DNA from: Ardenticatenaceae bacterium
Lineage (GTDB): Bacteria; Chloroflexota; Anaerolineae; Promineifilales; Promineifilaceae
DNA length: 64,000 bases
Direction: 5' to 3'
NCBI GenBank assembly: GCA_011525915.1
Contig: WYBM01000060.1
Coordinates: 117,189-181,188, forward strand
Part shown: one piece after another, positions 56,014 to 64,000 of the stretch
Position numbering within the stretch: the stretch's first letter is position 1
Layout: each line of letters starts with the position of its first letter
Program-made: the position numbers and the translations under genes
The notes under the pieces: model-generated
What the model was told of the DNA's origin: nothing
Seen by the model: the letters and a program-made list of their open reading frames with translations, nothing else
The model's database searches: none

Positions 56014-59000
56014 ATGTCTCGCTATAAACAACCCCTTCGTTTTATCCTGTTTGCTGTGTTCGTGTTGCTCGTGCAAACGACGATCCGCTTCCCCTTGGAG
56101 CTTCAGGCTCAGGAGAGCGGCGAGGGCCTGACCGTTCCCGTTCAGGAACAAGCTGACGAAGAGCCTATGCCCGCTCCGGTGGCTCTGGCCGTGCAGGCAC
56201 CAGCCGGCCCCTTTGGTGTAGGAGAAGCGATCACCCTGGAGGTGATCGTCGAAAACGGTTCCGAACAGCCCATGCACAGCGTGCAGTTGGACCTGCCGCC
56301 GCACACGGCCGTGTGGTATACCGCCGGCCCGGGCATCCCCACCGAGGGTGTCGGCAGCGGCACCCTCACCCTGGATGATGTCACGGCCAAGAACAGCCTG
56401 TCCGTGACCCTTTCGCTGCGCCTCCAGGGCCCGTTCGACGGTGACTTGCTTAAACTGCCTTTCCAGGTACGCACGGCCGTGGCGGTGCCCGTCACCACCA
56501 TCGTCACCCTGCCGGTGACGGCTGATGCTGCTGATGCTGACCCCTCTATAGAGGGAGCCCAAGGCCCCGGCGCCTCGACACCAACGTACTGGCAGTTTAC
56601 CTATACTCCGCCTGGGGTGTCTGCGTTTACCGGCGCCGCCACCTATGGTTACGCCATGCCGCTGCCGCCGGGCAGCGGTGGCCTCACCCCCCAACTGGCC
56701 GTCAGCTACAGCAGCCGGGGGGTGGATGGTCTGCGCTATCCGGTGAAGTCCCATGGCTTTGGCGCCGGCTGGAGCATGCCCCAGGCCGAAATTGTCAACG
56801 GCAGCGCCTGGGACATGTACCAGCCCAACCCTGCCTGCTGCAGCACGTTTGATAACTCCCAGTTTACCCTGGTGCTAAACGGGGCGTCCTACCAACTAAA
56901 GCCAGACGCCAATACGCTGCCCATTCCAGGGAACACCGGCCGCTACCGGCGGTTCTATGCCCTGGGCGGGCCCGAGTTATACGTGGCTTACCTGGCCGCC
57001 GACGCCGCCCCGAACGTGACTGGGGAGTATTGGGTTGTACGCACGGCCGACGGCACCACCTACCAGTTCGGTTACCAGGAAGATGCCGAGCAGGTTGTGG
57101 GCCCCGTTTCCGCCTTCCACAACAGTACGCAGTGGCGCAACGATGCCTATGCCGCGGCTAGTTGGAAGCTGGACACGGTGACGGATGTGAACGGCCGTCA
57201 AATTCGCTACACCTACCTGGAAAAATGCGGCGAGCAACTGGGCACCTCTGGCTGCCGCAACGTGGGTCCCTTTGAGACCGAGGTCGACACGGCCGTGAAC
57301 CAGATTCAGTATAACTTCTCCAGCGGCGTGCCCCAAACCACCATCACCTTCGGCTACTTTGGGCGTAATATTGACCCCATGCGCCGGGACAAGAATATGA
57401 CCGTAGGGCATTACCGGCCTGACCGGCTGATCATTCAACAGGCAGGGCAAACGGTGGGCGCGTACACCTTTGCCTACGAAGAGTACAACCACACCATCCT
57501 GGACAGCGGTGACCAGTACTCTGTTAATTTCTGGTGGTTAACCAGCATTACCCCCTATGGCAATGACTACGTTTACAGCCCCACCCCGCCCAACCACAGC
57601 GGCACCAAACTGCCCATCCAGACGTTTACCTACAGCCAGGAGACCAAAGGCTGCCATACCAATCCCGGCAGCAGCCAGCCGACCTGCGCCAAACTGTTAG
57701 ACAAAGTCGATAACGGGTATGGCGGCGTCACCCGTTTCGTCTACCAATCCTACACCAGCAACGGCCAGCCCATCACTGGCGGTGAGTGGTTTGTGGTGAA
57801 GGAGGTGTATGCCTGGGATGGTGTGCGCCATGACTTCGCCGCCAGCGAGGTGGCCATGACCCGCCTGGTCTATGACCGCAGCAGCTACGCCGCCTGTTAT
57901 GAGCGGGTGAACACCGGCTGTGACGCCCCCAGCCAGGAGAACAGCAATGCCCTGGTGGGCTTCAGCGGCGTCACCGTAGATACCCAAACCTACAACGGCA
58001 GCACCTGGGCCACCCTGTCCCGCAGCCAGGAGGAGTTTGATGTTTCCAACTACTGGCTCAACGGCAAAACAAAGGCCCAGCGGGCCCTGGATCCAACCGC
58101 TACCCCGGCGACCAAGTTAACTGAAGAACTCTTTACCTGGGACGCGGCCGGAACGTACGGCACCGATCCCCAGCTGACACAGGTGGACCATTACCTCTAT
58201 GCTGAAGCCACCCTGCACACCTATGAGAAGTTCTCTTACTACAGCGACTTTGGTGGGCTGTACCGGCAGGAAGAGTACCGTATGGACACGGGCGGCCCCA
58301 CCCTTTACCGCTGCACCGAACACGCCTATACCCACCAGACCACCGGCCCCATCTGGCTGGTAAACCACCCGGTACGGCAGACGCTGTACAGCGGCAGCTG
58401 CGGCACACCCAAGATAGCCGAAACCCTCTACCGCTACGATGACCCCACCTCGCCGGCCGACACCACTCTAGACGGCAAGGCGGCGCTGGCCTGGGCGCTG
58501 GCCTGGCAGGGCGGCAGCAGCTACGTCTCTACACAGACCCTCTACTACACCAGCGGCCCCCATGTCGGCCTGCCCTATCAGACCCTTACCTACAACGACA
58601 CCAGCACCACCACGGCCTTTGCCGGTTCGGTGCGCAATACGAGCGCCATCCTTGGGTACACCCCCCTGGGCCTGCCCACCAGCACCCAGGCCAGCGGCAG
58701 CGGTGTGACCACCCAAACCACCAGCGTCACCTATGATGGCCTCTTCGCCTGGCTGCCGGCCGCCGTCACCGACGCCAACAATGACACCACCAGCTATGCC
58801 TATGACAAGTTCGGCCGTTTGACCAAGGTCATCCGCCCCGGCGACAACAGCAGCAACCCTACCATCCGTTACAGCTACTGGGATGACCCCACCCTGGCCG
58901 AGGGCACGCTGTTCCTCAAGCCGCTGCTTATGGAAACCACCTACAAGGGCACCCTGGTCCAGGGGCAGAGCACCCGCCAGTTCTATGATGGCCTGGGCCG

Positions 59001-62000
59001 GCTGGTGCAGGCGCAATCTCCCCGCGCCGATGTGCGGCATGGCAGCAGCGACTTTGGCGAACGGGATGTTATCACCACCACCGCTTACGATGCCCGCGGC
59101 CTGCTCACCTGCCAGACCACGCCCTATGATGTACCCAAATACATCTGGCCTGATCCTCCCACCACCCCTTACCGGGATGATGCCTGCACCGCTTATGCCC
59201 ATACGGCCCACCAGTATGACGTGCTGGGGCGGGTAACCAAGACCACGGCTCCCGACAATACTACAAGCATTCACCAATATGGTGTGTTTGATAAAGTAAA
59301 TGCGATAGGAACATACCAGGAGATCATAGATCCCAACCGCCACCGCACCCAGCAAGTGTACGATGCCTGGGGGCGGATGATAAAGGTCATTGAATTCTCG
59401 GGCGATTGCGAAATTAGCAGGTCCAGCGAATTCGAATGTAGTGGGAATTACATAACACCATGGGCTATATATTCCACTACTATTTATAATTTCAATCGTC
59501 TAGACCAATTAATTGAAGTCATTGACAATGCCGGGAATGACACAGACATGACCTATGACCCGCTGGGACGTAAGCTGACGATGGACGACCCGGACATGGG
59601 CTACTGGACTTACACCTATGATGCTGCCGGGAACCTGATGACCCAGACCGATGCTAAAATGCAGACCCTGACCTTTAGCTACGACAGCTTCAACCGGCTG
59701 ACCAGTAAAGCGGCCGGCCCGGCAGGGCTGGCGACCTACACCTATGACGAGACGGCCGGTGGTAACAACGGCATCGGCCGGTTGACAAAGGTGGATGACA
59801 CCTCTGGCAGCCACACCTTTGTCTATGATAACCGCGGCCGGCTGACCAGCGAAAGCCGGGTCATTACCGGCCAGCCCACCGCCTTTACCATGCAGTATGC
59901 CTATGACCCTCTGGACCGGCTGACCAGCCAGACCTACCCCAACGGTGAGACGGTGGCCACCGCCTACAACAACCAGGGGCTGCCGGAGAGCCTGACCGGC
60001 ACCAACGCCTATGTCAATGCCGTGCAGTACAACCGCCTGGGGCAGACAAAGATCCTGGACCTGGGCAATGGCTTAAAGACCTACTATGGCTACAACGGTT
60101 ATGAAGGCTTTGGCCACAATGACATCTATGATGCCCGGAACGTCACCCAGACCGGTTGGGAAGATTGGTACGGCAACCTGTGGCGCATCTGCACCGCGCC
60201 GGATGCTTCTACCCGCTGCCAGGAAGCGAACAAAGACCAGCCGCTGGCAGACCAGCGGCTGGACCTGCGCCACTCCTTTGACGCGGCCGGGAACATAGAT
60301 GCCATCCGCGACTATGTCAACAGCAACCAGGTGCAATATTTCAGCTATGACCACCGCAACCGTCTTACTTCCGCGAGAACAGACATCTTTGGATACGATC
60401 ATAGTTATTTCTATGATGAATTAGGCAATATTAAGAGTCGTGTCGAAAATGTGAATCCCGTGGTGATTACTTATGGGTACGGGTATCGTTCAACTAAACC
60501 ACATGCTGTAACTAGCTTTAGCGGCGGTTTCATTAACAGCCCTTACTATGCAATATTTATGTACGATGCCAATGGAAATATGACCCACCGTACAGACGGG
60601 AACAAGACCTACAACCAGCAGTTTGATGCTGAAAACCGCCTGGTTCAGGTAGCCAAGTCCGGTACCGAGACATGCGGTGGACTGGTGCAAGAAGCAGAAG
60701 CCGGAACGCGTATCGGAAGCTTTCAAGAGGCCACAGATACAAATGCCAGCAGTGGCAAGTACGTTCATGCACCTAATGTAGGGACCATCTACACAACACC
60801 CAATGAGAATCATAAGATTACTTACTGCTTTAACGTGGCTACGGCCGGGACTTACAAACTGAAGGGGTGGGTTTACGGCGCAAATGATAACGATGACTCC
60901 TTCTTTGTTAAGGTAGATGGCAGCCCCAGCAACGGCTATTACTGGGACATTCAAAACAACACCAGCTACCAGGAGGATGAACTCAACAACCAGAATCCCC
61001 CGGTGACCGATCCCGTGTCGTTTTACCTGGCGGCCGGCAACCATACCATTGTGGTGTACCTGCGAGAAGATGGCACCCGGCTAGACAAGCTGGCGCTGGA
61101 GCTTCAGGGCACCCACACGGCCAATGTGACCACCTTTACCTATGACGCCGATGGGCAGCGCATGAAAACGGTGGAGCCATCCGGCAAGACATTGTACTAT
61201 CCTTTCCCCGGCTACGAAGTAGAAGTAAACGGTGGCGTAACCATGCGGCGCGTTACCTATAGCCTGGGCGGGCAAAGCATCGCCCAGCGGGAACTAGGAT
61301 TGGGGCTGGCTGAAAGCTATGATGATGGCAACAGCAACGGCTGGACGGCGCACAGCGGCACCTGGAGCATAGACTCGTCTTTCGATTATGTTTATCGCCA
61401 GACAAACACCAGCAGCAGCGCCACCAACAGCAGCTACGCCTTAACCCAGTCTGGGGCCATGGCGTATGAATGGGAAGCAGCCTTTAACAGCGGCGCCAGC
61501 ACCGCCGGGCTGCACCTTATGGCCAGCGAAGCAGGCAGTACCAACCACGGCAACAGCTACCTGGTGTGGCAGGATGCCAGCCTGGTGCGGATCTATGAAA
61601 GCATTAACAACACCCTCTATCAGCGCGCTACAGCCAGCCTCAGCGCCGGCAACGGGCAGAAGTACCAGTACCGGGTGACGTACACCAACGGCGTCATTAC
61701 CGTCTACCGGGACGGCGCCCAGGTGTTGAGCTGGACAGACACCAGTCCGCTGACCAGCGGCAGTTATATTGCCCTGCGTACCAACCAGAGCGATGTCAGT
61801 TTTGACAACATCCGGGTGACGGGCAGCCCCAGCAGCTACAACACGCTGGTCTACCTGCACAGCAATCACCTGGGCAGCATCAGCGCGGTGACCAGCAGCA
61901 GCGGTGCGCTGCAGGACCAGACGCTCTATTACCCCTTTGGGGACTTCCGTGGCAGCGACCCCACCTTCCTGACGGAGCGGGGCTTCACCGGCCACCGGCA

Positions 62001-63315
62001 CAACAACCTGGGCAGCAACGACCTGGGGTTGATCTATATGAACGCGCGCTTCTACGTGCCCGGCATCGGCCGTTTTGCCTCCGCCGACACCATCGTGCCA
62101 GACCCCGCCAACCCGCAAGCTTTCAATCGGTACAGTTACGTACTCAATTCGCCCCTGAATTTCACCGACCCATCAGGCCACCGTGTAAGCGACGGCTGTG
62201 ACTACGAAGGTTGTGCTACCGATGCAGATAATTGGGCTAACAACTTTATCAATTACATAGTTGAGAACACTGACTTCAGTAATGTTGAAGATAATCCTTT
62301 GGGGCAATTCATTGTTGAACAATTTTTGTTTAACTCATATGGATTAGAAGAAGGACTTACCGCCGAACAGATATTAGTAGCTACAATCCAGGAAAGGGTT
62401 AGATATGTTAACCACGGGATGGAAACTTGGGGGAAAGGTAGCGTTTCGGAAGTATTAGAATTGCATCGAACTTGGGGTAACGCTTTAGAAGGTGCATTCC
62501 TGGACGCATTAGAAGGCAGAGGAAACTACGGTGGGGTTGGAGTTCCCTCTAGATCATCCTCATCTGAACCTTCCGTAATCCCTTCTAGAGGGACGATGGC
62601 ACAATACGACTGCAGCTTCAGCGCTGATACGCCGGTGATGACTGAAGATGGTCTTGTACCCATTAGCCAGGTTAGCTTGGAGACATTAGTCCTGGCTTTC
62701 AATGAAGCAGCCGGAGAAATTGGCTATTACCCGGTGATAGCGGTATGGGCTCATGAAGACCCGGTGATTGTTTACCTGACGATTGACGGAGAGACCGTAA
62801 CCACCACTCCCGAACACCCCTTCTATACCAGTGAAGACGAATGGGTAGAGGCGGCCAACCTTCAGCCCGGCGATAAAATTCGCAACGCAGCATGGGATAC
62901 AGGCACTGTAGAAGCCATCACATTTACAACTACACCCCAGACCATGTACAATTTCACCGTGGCCACTGCTCACACCTACTTTGTCGGTGACAATCAATGG
63001 TTAGTTCATAATCAGTGTAATGATTGGGCAGAATTATCTGGCATGTTAAGGGATGCCTCTAAACGCAAGGGTAATTTCGGGGTAGGTCAAGCTAACCGGG
63101 AGCAGATTATGGCTATGGGGGAAGCTTGGGTAGGACCAAATTATCAAGTTTCGCGTTCAAACCCTAACATTTTGATAAGTGCCGATGGGTTAAGGCAATT
63201 CAGGCCTCCTACATGGAAGAGCTGGCAAGGTGGAACTCTACAGGCAAATCTTGAGTGGCGGGTACAACCGCGAGGCCCTTGGTTAGGGAACGCTCATGTC
63301 GACGTCATACCTTAA
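56014..63315 (+). CDS. Secreted SpvB/RHS polymorphic toxin with Hint domain
   Basis: This 2,433-residue protein has a signal peptide (1-34) and a DUF11/CARDB-like domain (55-175). An SpvB-like start follows (YGYAMPLPPGSGGLTPQL near 210), then a long region of YD/RHS repeats. A carbohydrate-binding-like insert (about 1555-1700) and a concanavalin-like insert (about 1765-1940) come next. The RHS core has GRFASADTIV to NFTDPSGH (about 2020-2060). A Hint-type domain (first Cys near 2200, ends LVHN near 2333) is followed by a 100-residue toxin candidate containing ADGLRQFRPP and ending HVDVIP. Hint would cut off the toxin. The toxin type is not identified. Two ATGs are possible; 56014 fits the ribosome site better. 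The downstream gene is a probable immunity protein. Confidence 0.92.
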   Translation: MSRYKQPLRFILFAVFVLLVQTTIRFPLELQAQESGEGLTVPVQEQADEEPMPAPVALAVQAPAGPFGVGEAITLEVIVENGSEQPMHSVQLDLPPHTAVWYTAGPGIPTEGVGSGTLTLDDVTAKNSLSVTLSLRLQGPFDGDLLKLPFQVRTAVAVPVTTIVTLPVTADAADADPSIEGAQGPGASTPTYWQFTYTPPGVSAFTGAATYGYAMPLPPGSGGLTPQLAVSYSSRGVDGLRYPVKSHGFGAGWSMPQAEIVNGSAWDMYQPNPACCSTFDNSQFTLVLNGASYQLKPDANTLPIPGNTGRYRRFYALGGPELYVAYLAADAAPNVTGEYWVVRTADGTTYQFGYQEDAEQVVGPVSAFHNSTQWRNDAYAAASWKLDTVTDVNGRQIRYTYLEKCGEQLGTSGCRNVGPFETEVDTAVNQIQYNFSSGVPQTTITFGYFGRNIDPMRRDKNMTVGHYRPDRLIIQQAGQTVGAYTFAYEEYNHTILDSGDQYSVNFWWLTSITPYGNDYVYSPTPPNHSGTKLPIQTFTYSQETKGCHTNPGSSQPTCAKLLDKVDNGYGGVTRFVYQSYTSNGQPITGGEWFVVKEVYAWDGVRHDFAASEVAMTRLVYDRSSYAACYERVNTGCDAPSQENSNALVGFSGVTVDTQTYNGSTWATLSRSQEEFDVSNYWLNGKTKAQRALDPTATPATKLTEELFTWDAAGTYGTDPQLTQVDHYLYAEATLHTYEKFSYYSDFGGLYRQEEYRMDTGGPTLYRCTEHAYTHQTTGPIWLVNHPVRQTLYSGSCGTPKIAETLYRYDDPTSPADTTLDGKAALAWALAWQGGSSYVSTQTLYYTSGPHVGLPYQTLTYNDTSTTTAFAGSVRNTSAILGYTPLGLPTSTQASGSGVTTQTTSVTYDGLFAWLPAAVTDANNDTTSYAYDKFGRLTKVIRPGDNSSNPTIRYSYWDDPTLAEGTLFLKPLLMETTYKGTLVQGQSTRQFYDGLGRLVQAQSPRADVRHGSSDFGERDVITTTAYDARGLLTCQTTPYDVPKYIWPDPPTTPYRDDACTAYAHTAHQYDVLGRVTKTTAPDNTTSIHQYGVFDKVNAIGTYQEIIDPNRHRTQQVYDAWGRMIKVIEFSGDCEISRSSEFECSGNYITPWAIYSTTIYNFNRLDQLIEVIDNAGNDTDMTYDPLGRKLTMDDPDMGYWTYTYDAAGNLMTQTDAKMQTLTFSYDSFNRLTSKAAGPAGLATYTYDETAGGNNGIGRLTKVDDTSGSHTFVYDNRGRLTSESRVITGQPTAFTMQYAYDPLDRLTSQTYPNGETVATAYNNQGLPESLTGTNAYVNAVQYNRLGQTKILDLGNGLKTYYGYNGYEGFGHNDIYDARNVTQTGWEDWYGNLWRICTAPDASTRCQEANKDQPLADQRLDLRHSFDAAGNIDAIRDYVNSNQVQYFSYDHRNRLTSARTDIFGYDHSYFYDELGNIKSRVENVNPVVITYGYGYRSTKPHAVTSFSGGFINSPYYAIFMYDANGNMTHRTDGNKTYNQQFDAENRLVQVAKSGTETCGGLVQEAEAGTRIGSFQEATDTNASSGKYVHAPNVGTIYTTPNENHKITYCFNVATAGTYKLKGWVYGANDNDDSFFVKVDGSPSNGYYWDIQNNTSYQEDELNNQNPPVTDPVSFYLAAGNHTIVVYLREDGTRLDKLALELQGTHTANVTTFTYDADGQRMKTVEPSGKTLYYPFPGYEVEVNGGVTMRRVTYSLGGQSIAQRELGLGLAESYDDGNSNGWTAHSGTWSIDSSFDYVYRQTNTSSSATNSSYALTQSGAMAYEWEAAFNSGASTAGLHLMASEAGSTNHGNSYLVWQDASLVRIYESINNTLYQRATASLSAGNGQKYQYRVTYTNGVITVYRDGAQVLSWTDTSPLTSGSYIALRTNQSDVSFDNIRVTGSPSSYNTLVYLHSNHLGSISAVTSSSGALQDQTLYYPFGDFRGSDPTFLTERGFTGHRHNNLGSNDLGLIYMNARFYVPGIGRFASADTIVPDPANPQAFNRYSYVLNSPLNFTDPSGHRVSDGCDYEGCATDADNWANNFINYIVENTDFSNVEDNPLGQFIVEQFLFNSYGLEEGLTAEQILVATIQERVRYVNHGMETWGKGSVSEVLELHRTWGNALEGAFLDALEGRGNYGGVGVPSRSSSSEPSVIPSRGTMAQYDCSFSADTPVMTEDGLVPISQVSLETLVLAFNEAAGEIGYYPVIAVWAHEDPVIVYLTIDGETVTTTPEHPFYTSEDEWVEAANLQPGDKIRNAAWDTGTVEAITFTTTPQTMYNFTVATAHTYFVGDNQWLVHNQCNDWAELSGMLRDASKRKGNFGVGQANREQIMAMGEAWVGPNYQVSRSNPNILISADGLRQFRPPTWKSWQGGTLQANLEWRVQPRGPWLGNAHVDVIP

Positions 63316-63331
63316 AAGGAGCATATAACAA

Positions 63332-63697
63332 ATGATTAGAGTACAACTAAAGTATTTACATAGCCCAGATGTATTTGATCTACAAGACTACAATCCATCA
63401 GATCCAGAGAACTTCAGGATTATTGTACAAGCTATGATTGGCGCGGTTGGAGAGAATTTTGAAGAATCTTTTGATTTCATTGTCTGTACGCCGAAATGGC
63501 TTAACGAAAGCATAGGTTCACAAAAATATCTTTTTGGGCGACATCATCTACTCGTAACCAGATACGATTATGAAGTTATATTGAAGGCAATAACTACACT
63601 TTGTACTCAGGTAAATGATTCTGATTGGCAAATCGTAGCGCAAAAACTTGGGAGGTTCGGTAAATGGGAATTTGAGGACTACTCTACTTTCCGCTAA
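63332..63697 (+). CDS. Probable immunity protein (Imm8-like)
   Basis: This 121-residue soluble protein starts 17 bases after the toxin stop with an AAGGAG ribosome site. Landmarks FGRHHLLVTRYDYEVI and the closing LGRFGKWEFEDYSTFR resemble Imm8 proteins that neutralise C-terminal RHS toxins. It would protect the producer by binding the released toxin domain. Base composition is low in GC like the toxin end, as expected for a module acquired with it. The family name is from memory, with moderate confidence. Confidence 0.75.
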   Translation: MIRVQLKYLHSPDVFDLQDYNPSDPENFRIIVQAMIGAVGENFEESFDFIVCTPKWLNESIGSQKYLFGRHHLLVTRYDYEVILKAITTLCTQVNDSDWQIVAQKLGRFGKWEFEDYSTFR

Positions 63698-63742
63698 GTC
63701 ATGTTTGACAAAACGACCAAATTGTGTATATCAGAAATAGCG

Positions 63743-63819
63743 ACACTTATGTCAATCTAACCGGTGCTTTGAAATGATTTAAGTGAACATAAAATGCGTC
63801 ATTTTGTTGACATAAGTGT
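63743..63819. repeat. Perfect 13-bp inverted repeat near the right edge
   Basis: ACACTTATGTCAA (63743-63755) and TTGACATAAGTGT (63807-63819) are exact inverses separated by 51 bp. They could be a transcription hairpin after the immunity gene or ends of a small mobile element. Confidence 0.7.
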
Positions 63820-63893
63820 GGGTTTTGATGTATGCACAGGTTGCAAAAAATGTCAAATACCAGTTAGCGGAAACAGCAATTCGAAATATGACC

Positions 63894-64000
63894 TCAATCA
63901 GGTTCAAGTTCAAGTTGGTCAAACATAAACTTGAGCACCGAACGCCAATCTGAGAATATCAAGTAGCGCAGCAAGGCTTCCACATCATTAAAAAATGTGC
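63894..64000 (-). CDS. 3-prime end of an unidentified gene, cut by the window edge
   Basis: The last 34-35 codons of a minus-strand frame end at a TGA (63896-63894). The peptide FFNDVEALLRYLIFSDWRS and the following VLKFMFDQLELEPD is helical with alternating hydrophobic and acidic residues. It resembles the C-terminal tails of some transposases, and the nearby inverted repeat about 75 bp downstream would suit an insertion-sequence end. Too little is visible to assign a family. Confidence 0.35.
   Translation of the reverse strand, partial: TFFNDVEALLRYLIFSDWRSVLKFMFDQLELEPD

Noticed and set aside
56142..59355. Long minus-strand frames within the RHS gene
   Set aside because: They are shadows of GC-rich repeat coding. 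The plus strand has signal peptide, SpvB and YD motifs.

Overview
The window looks like a chromosomal segment of a Chloroflexota bacterium, probably of the Anaerolineae/Ardenticatenia type. This is inference from gene content and style. There is a crtB-crtI carotenoid pair, a mevalonate kinase, a decaprenyl-phosphate phosphoribosyltransferase, an F420/LLM-type oxidoreductase, a bacterial ELP3, an asp23-fakA-fakB-recG cluster, large secreted beta-helix and RHS proteins, and multi-membrane GT-C proteins with C-terminal beta domains. No rRNA or other species-level marker is present. The most pervasive feature is the octamer palindrome ACGGCCGT. I count about 97 copies by eye, where one or two would be expected. 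It behaves like cyanobacterial HIP1 and is absent from some apparently acquired stretches.

Layout. 0-9.4 kb: cold-shock protein, nucleoside deaminase, zinc-ribbon protein, secreted Pmp-like beta-helix protein, sorbosone/glucose dehydrogenase-like protein and two divergent paralogous membrane glycosyltransferase-like proteins. 9.5-12.1 kb: a tRNA-Glu with clear promoter and terminator, a decayed ssb start, then two tandem copies of a two-gene cassette (ribbon-helix-helix/DUF5678-like protein plus retropepsin-like aspartic protease). The cassette copies share flanking repeats and a promoter/operator. 12.2-18.9 kb: a type I restriction-modification operon (hsdM-hsdS-hsdR, minus strand) with a RAYT transposase gene between hsdS and hsdR and four 33-bp palindromes carried in the coding sequences. 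19-23 kb: IS5-family remnant, LLM oxidoreductase, elp3 and a GNAT gene.

23.3-31.7 kb: minus-strand housekeeping block (coaD, recG, fakB, fakA, asp23, mevalonate kinase, DPPR synthase). FakA and FakB would form a fatty-acid kinase. Mevalonate kinase, the prenyl-phosphate enzyme and crtB/crtI together point to isoprenoid and carotenoid metabolism. 31.8-38.6 kb: a histidine kinase lacking its ATPase domain, a response regulator, crtI/crtB, a propeller lipoprotein and a small membrane protein. 38.8-41.7 kb: a MoxR-type ATPase with a metallopeptidase/VWA partner whose peptidase module is duplicated. 41.7-53.4 kb: aminotransferase, S9 peptidase, metallo-beta-lactamase-fold hydrolase, PAS protein, Tat-exported amine oxidase, exonuclease/DinG-type helicase, nitrilase, an internally deleted epimerase and a methyltransferase.

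53.5-64 kb: a secreted subtilase, then a 2,433-residue RHS/SpvB polymorphic toxin with a strong promoter and a long leader. The RHS protein has a Hint-type domain and a 100-residue C-terminal toxin candidate, and is followed by an Imm8-like immunity gene. The window ends in what may be another mobile element. Intergenic spacers repeatedly carry degenerate CAGT/ACTG arrays that run into the 3-prime ends of several genes.
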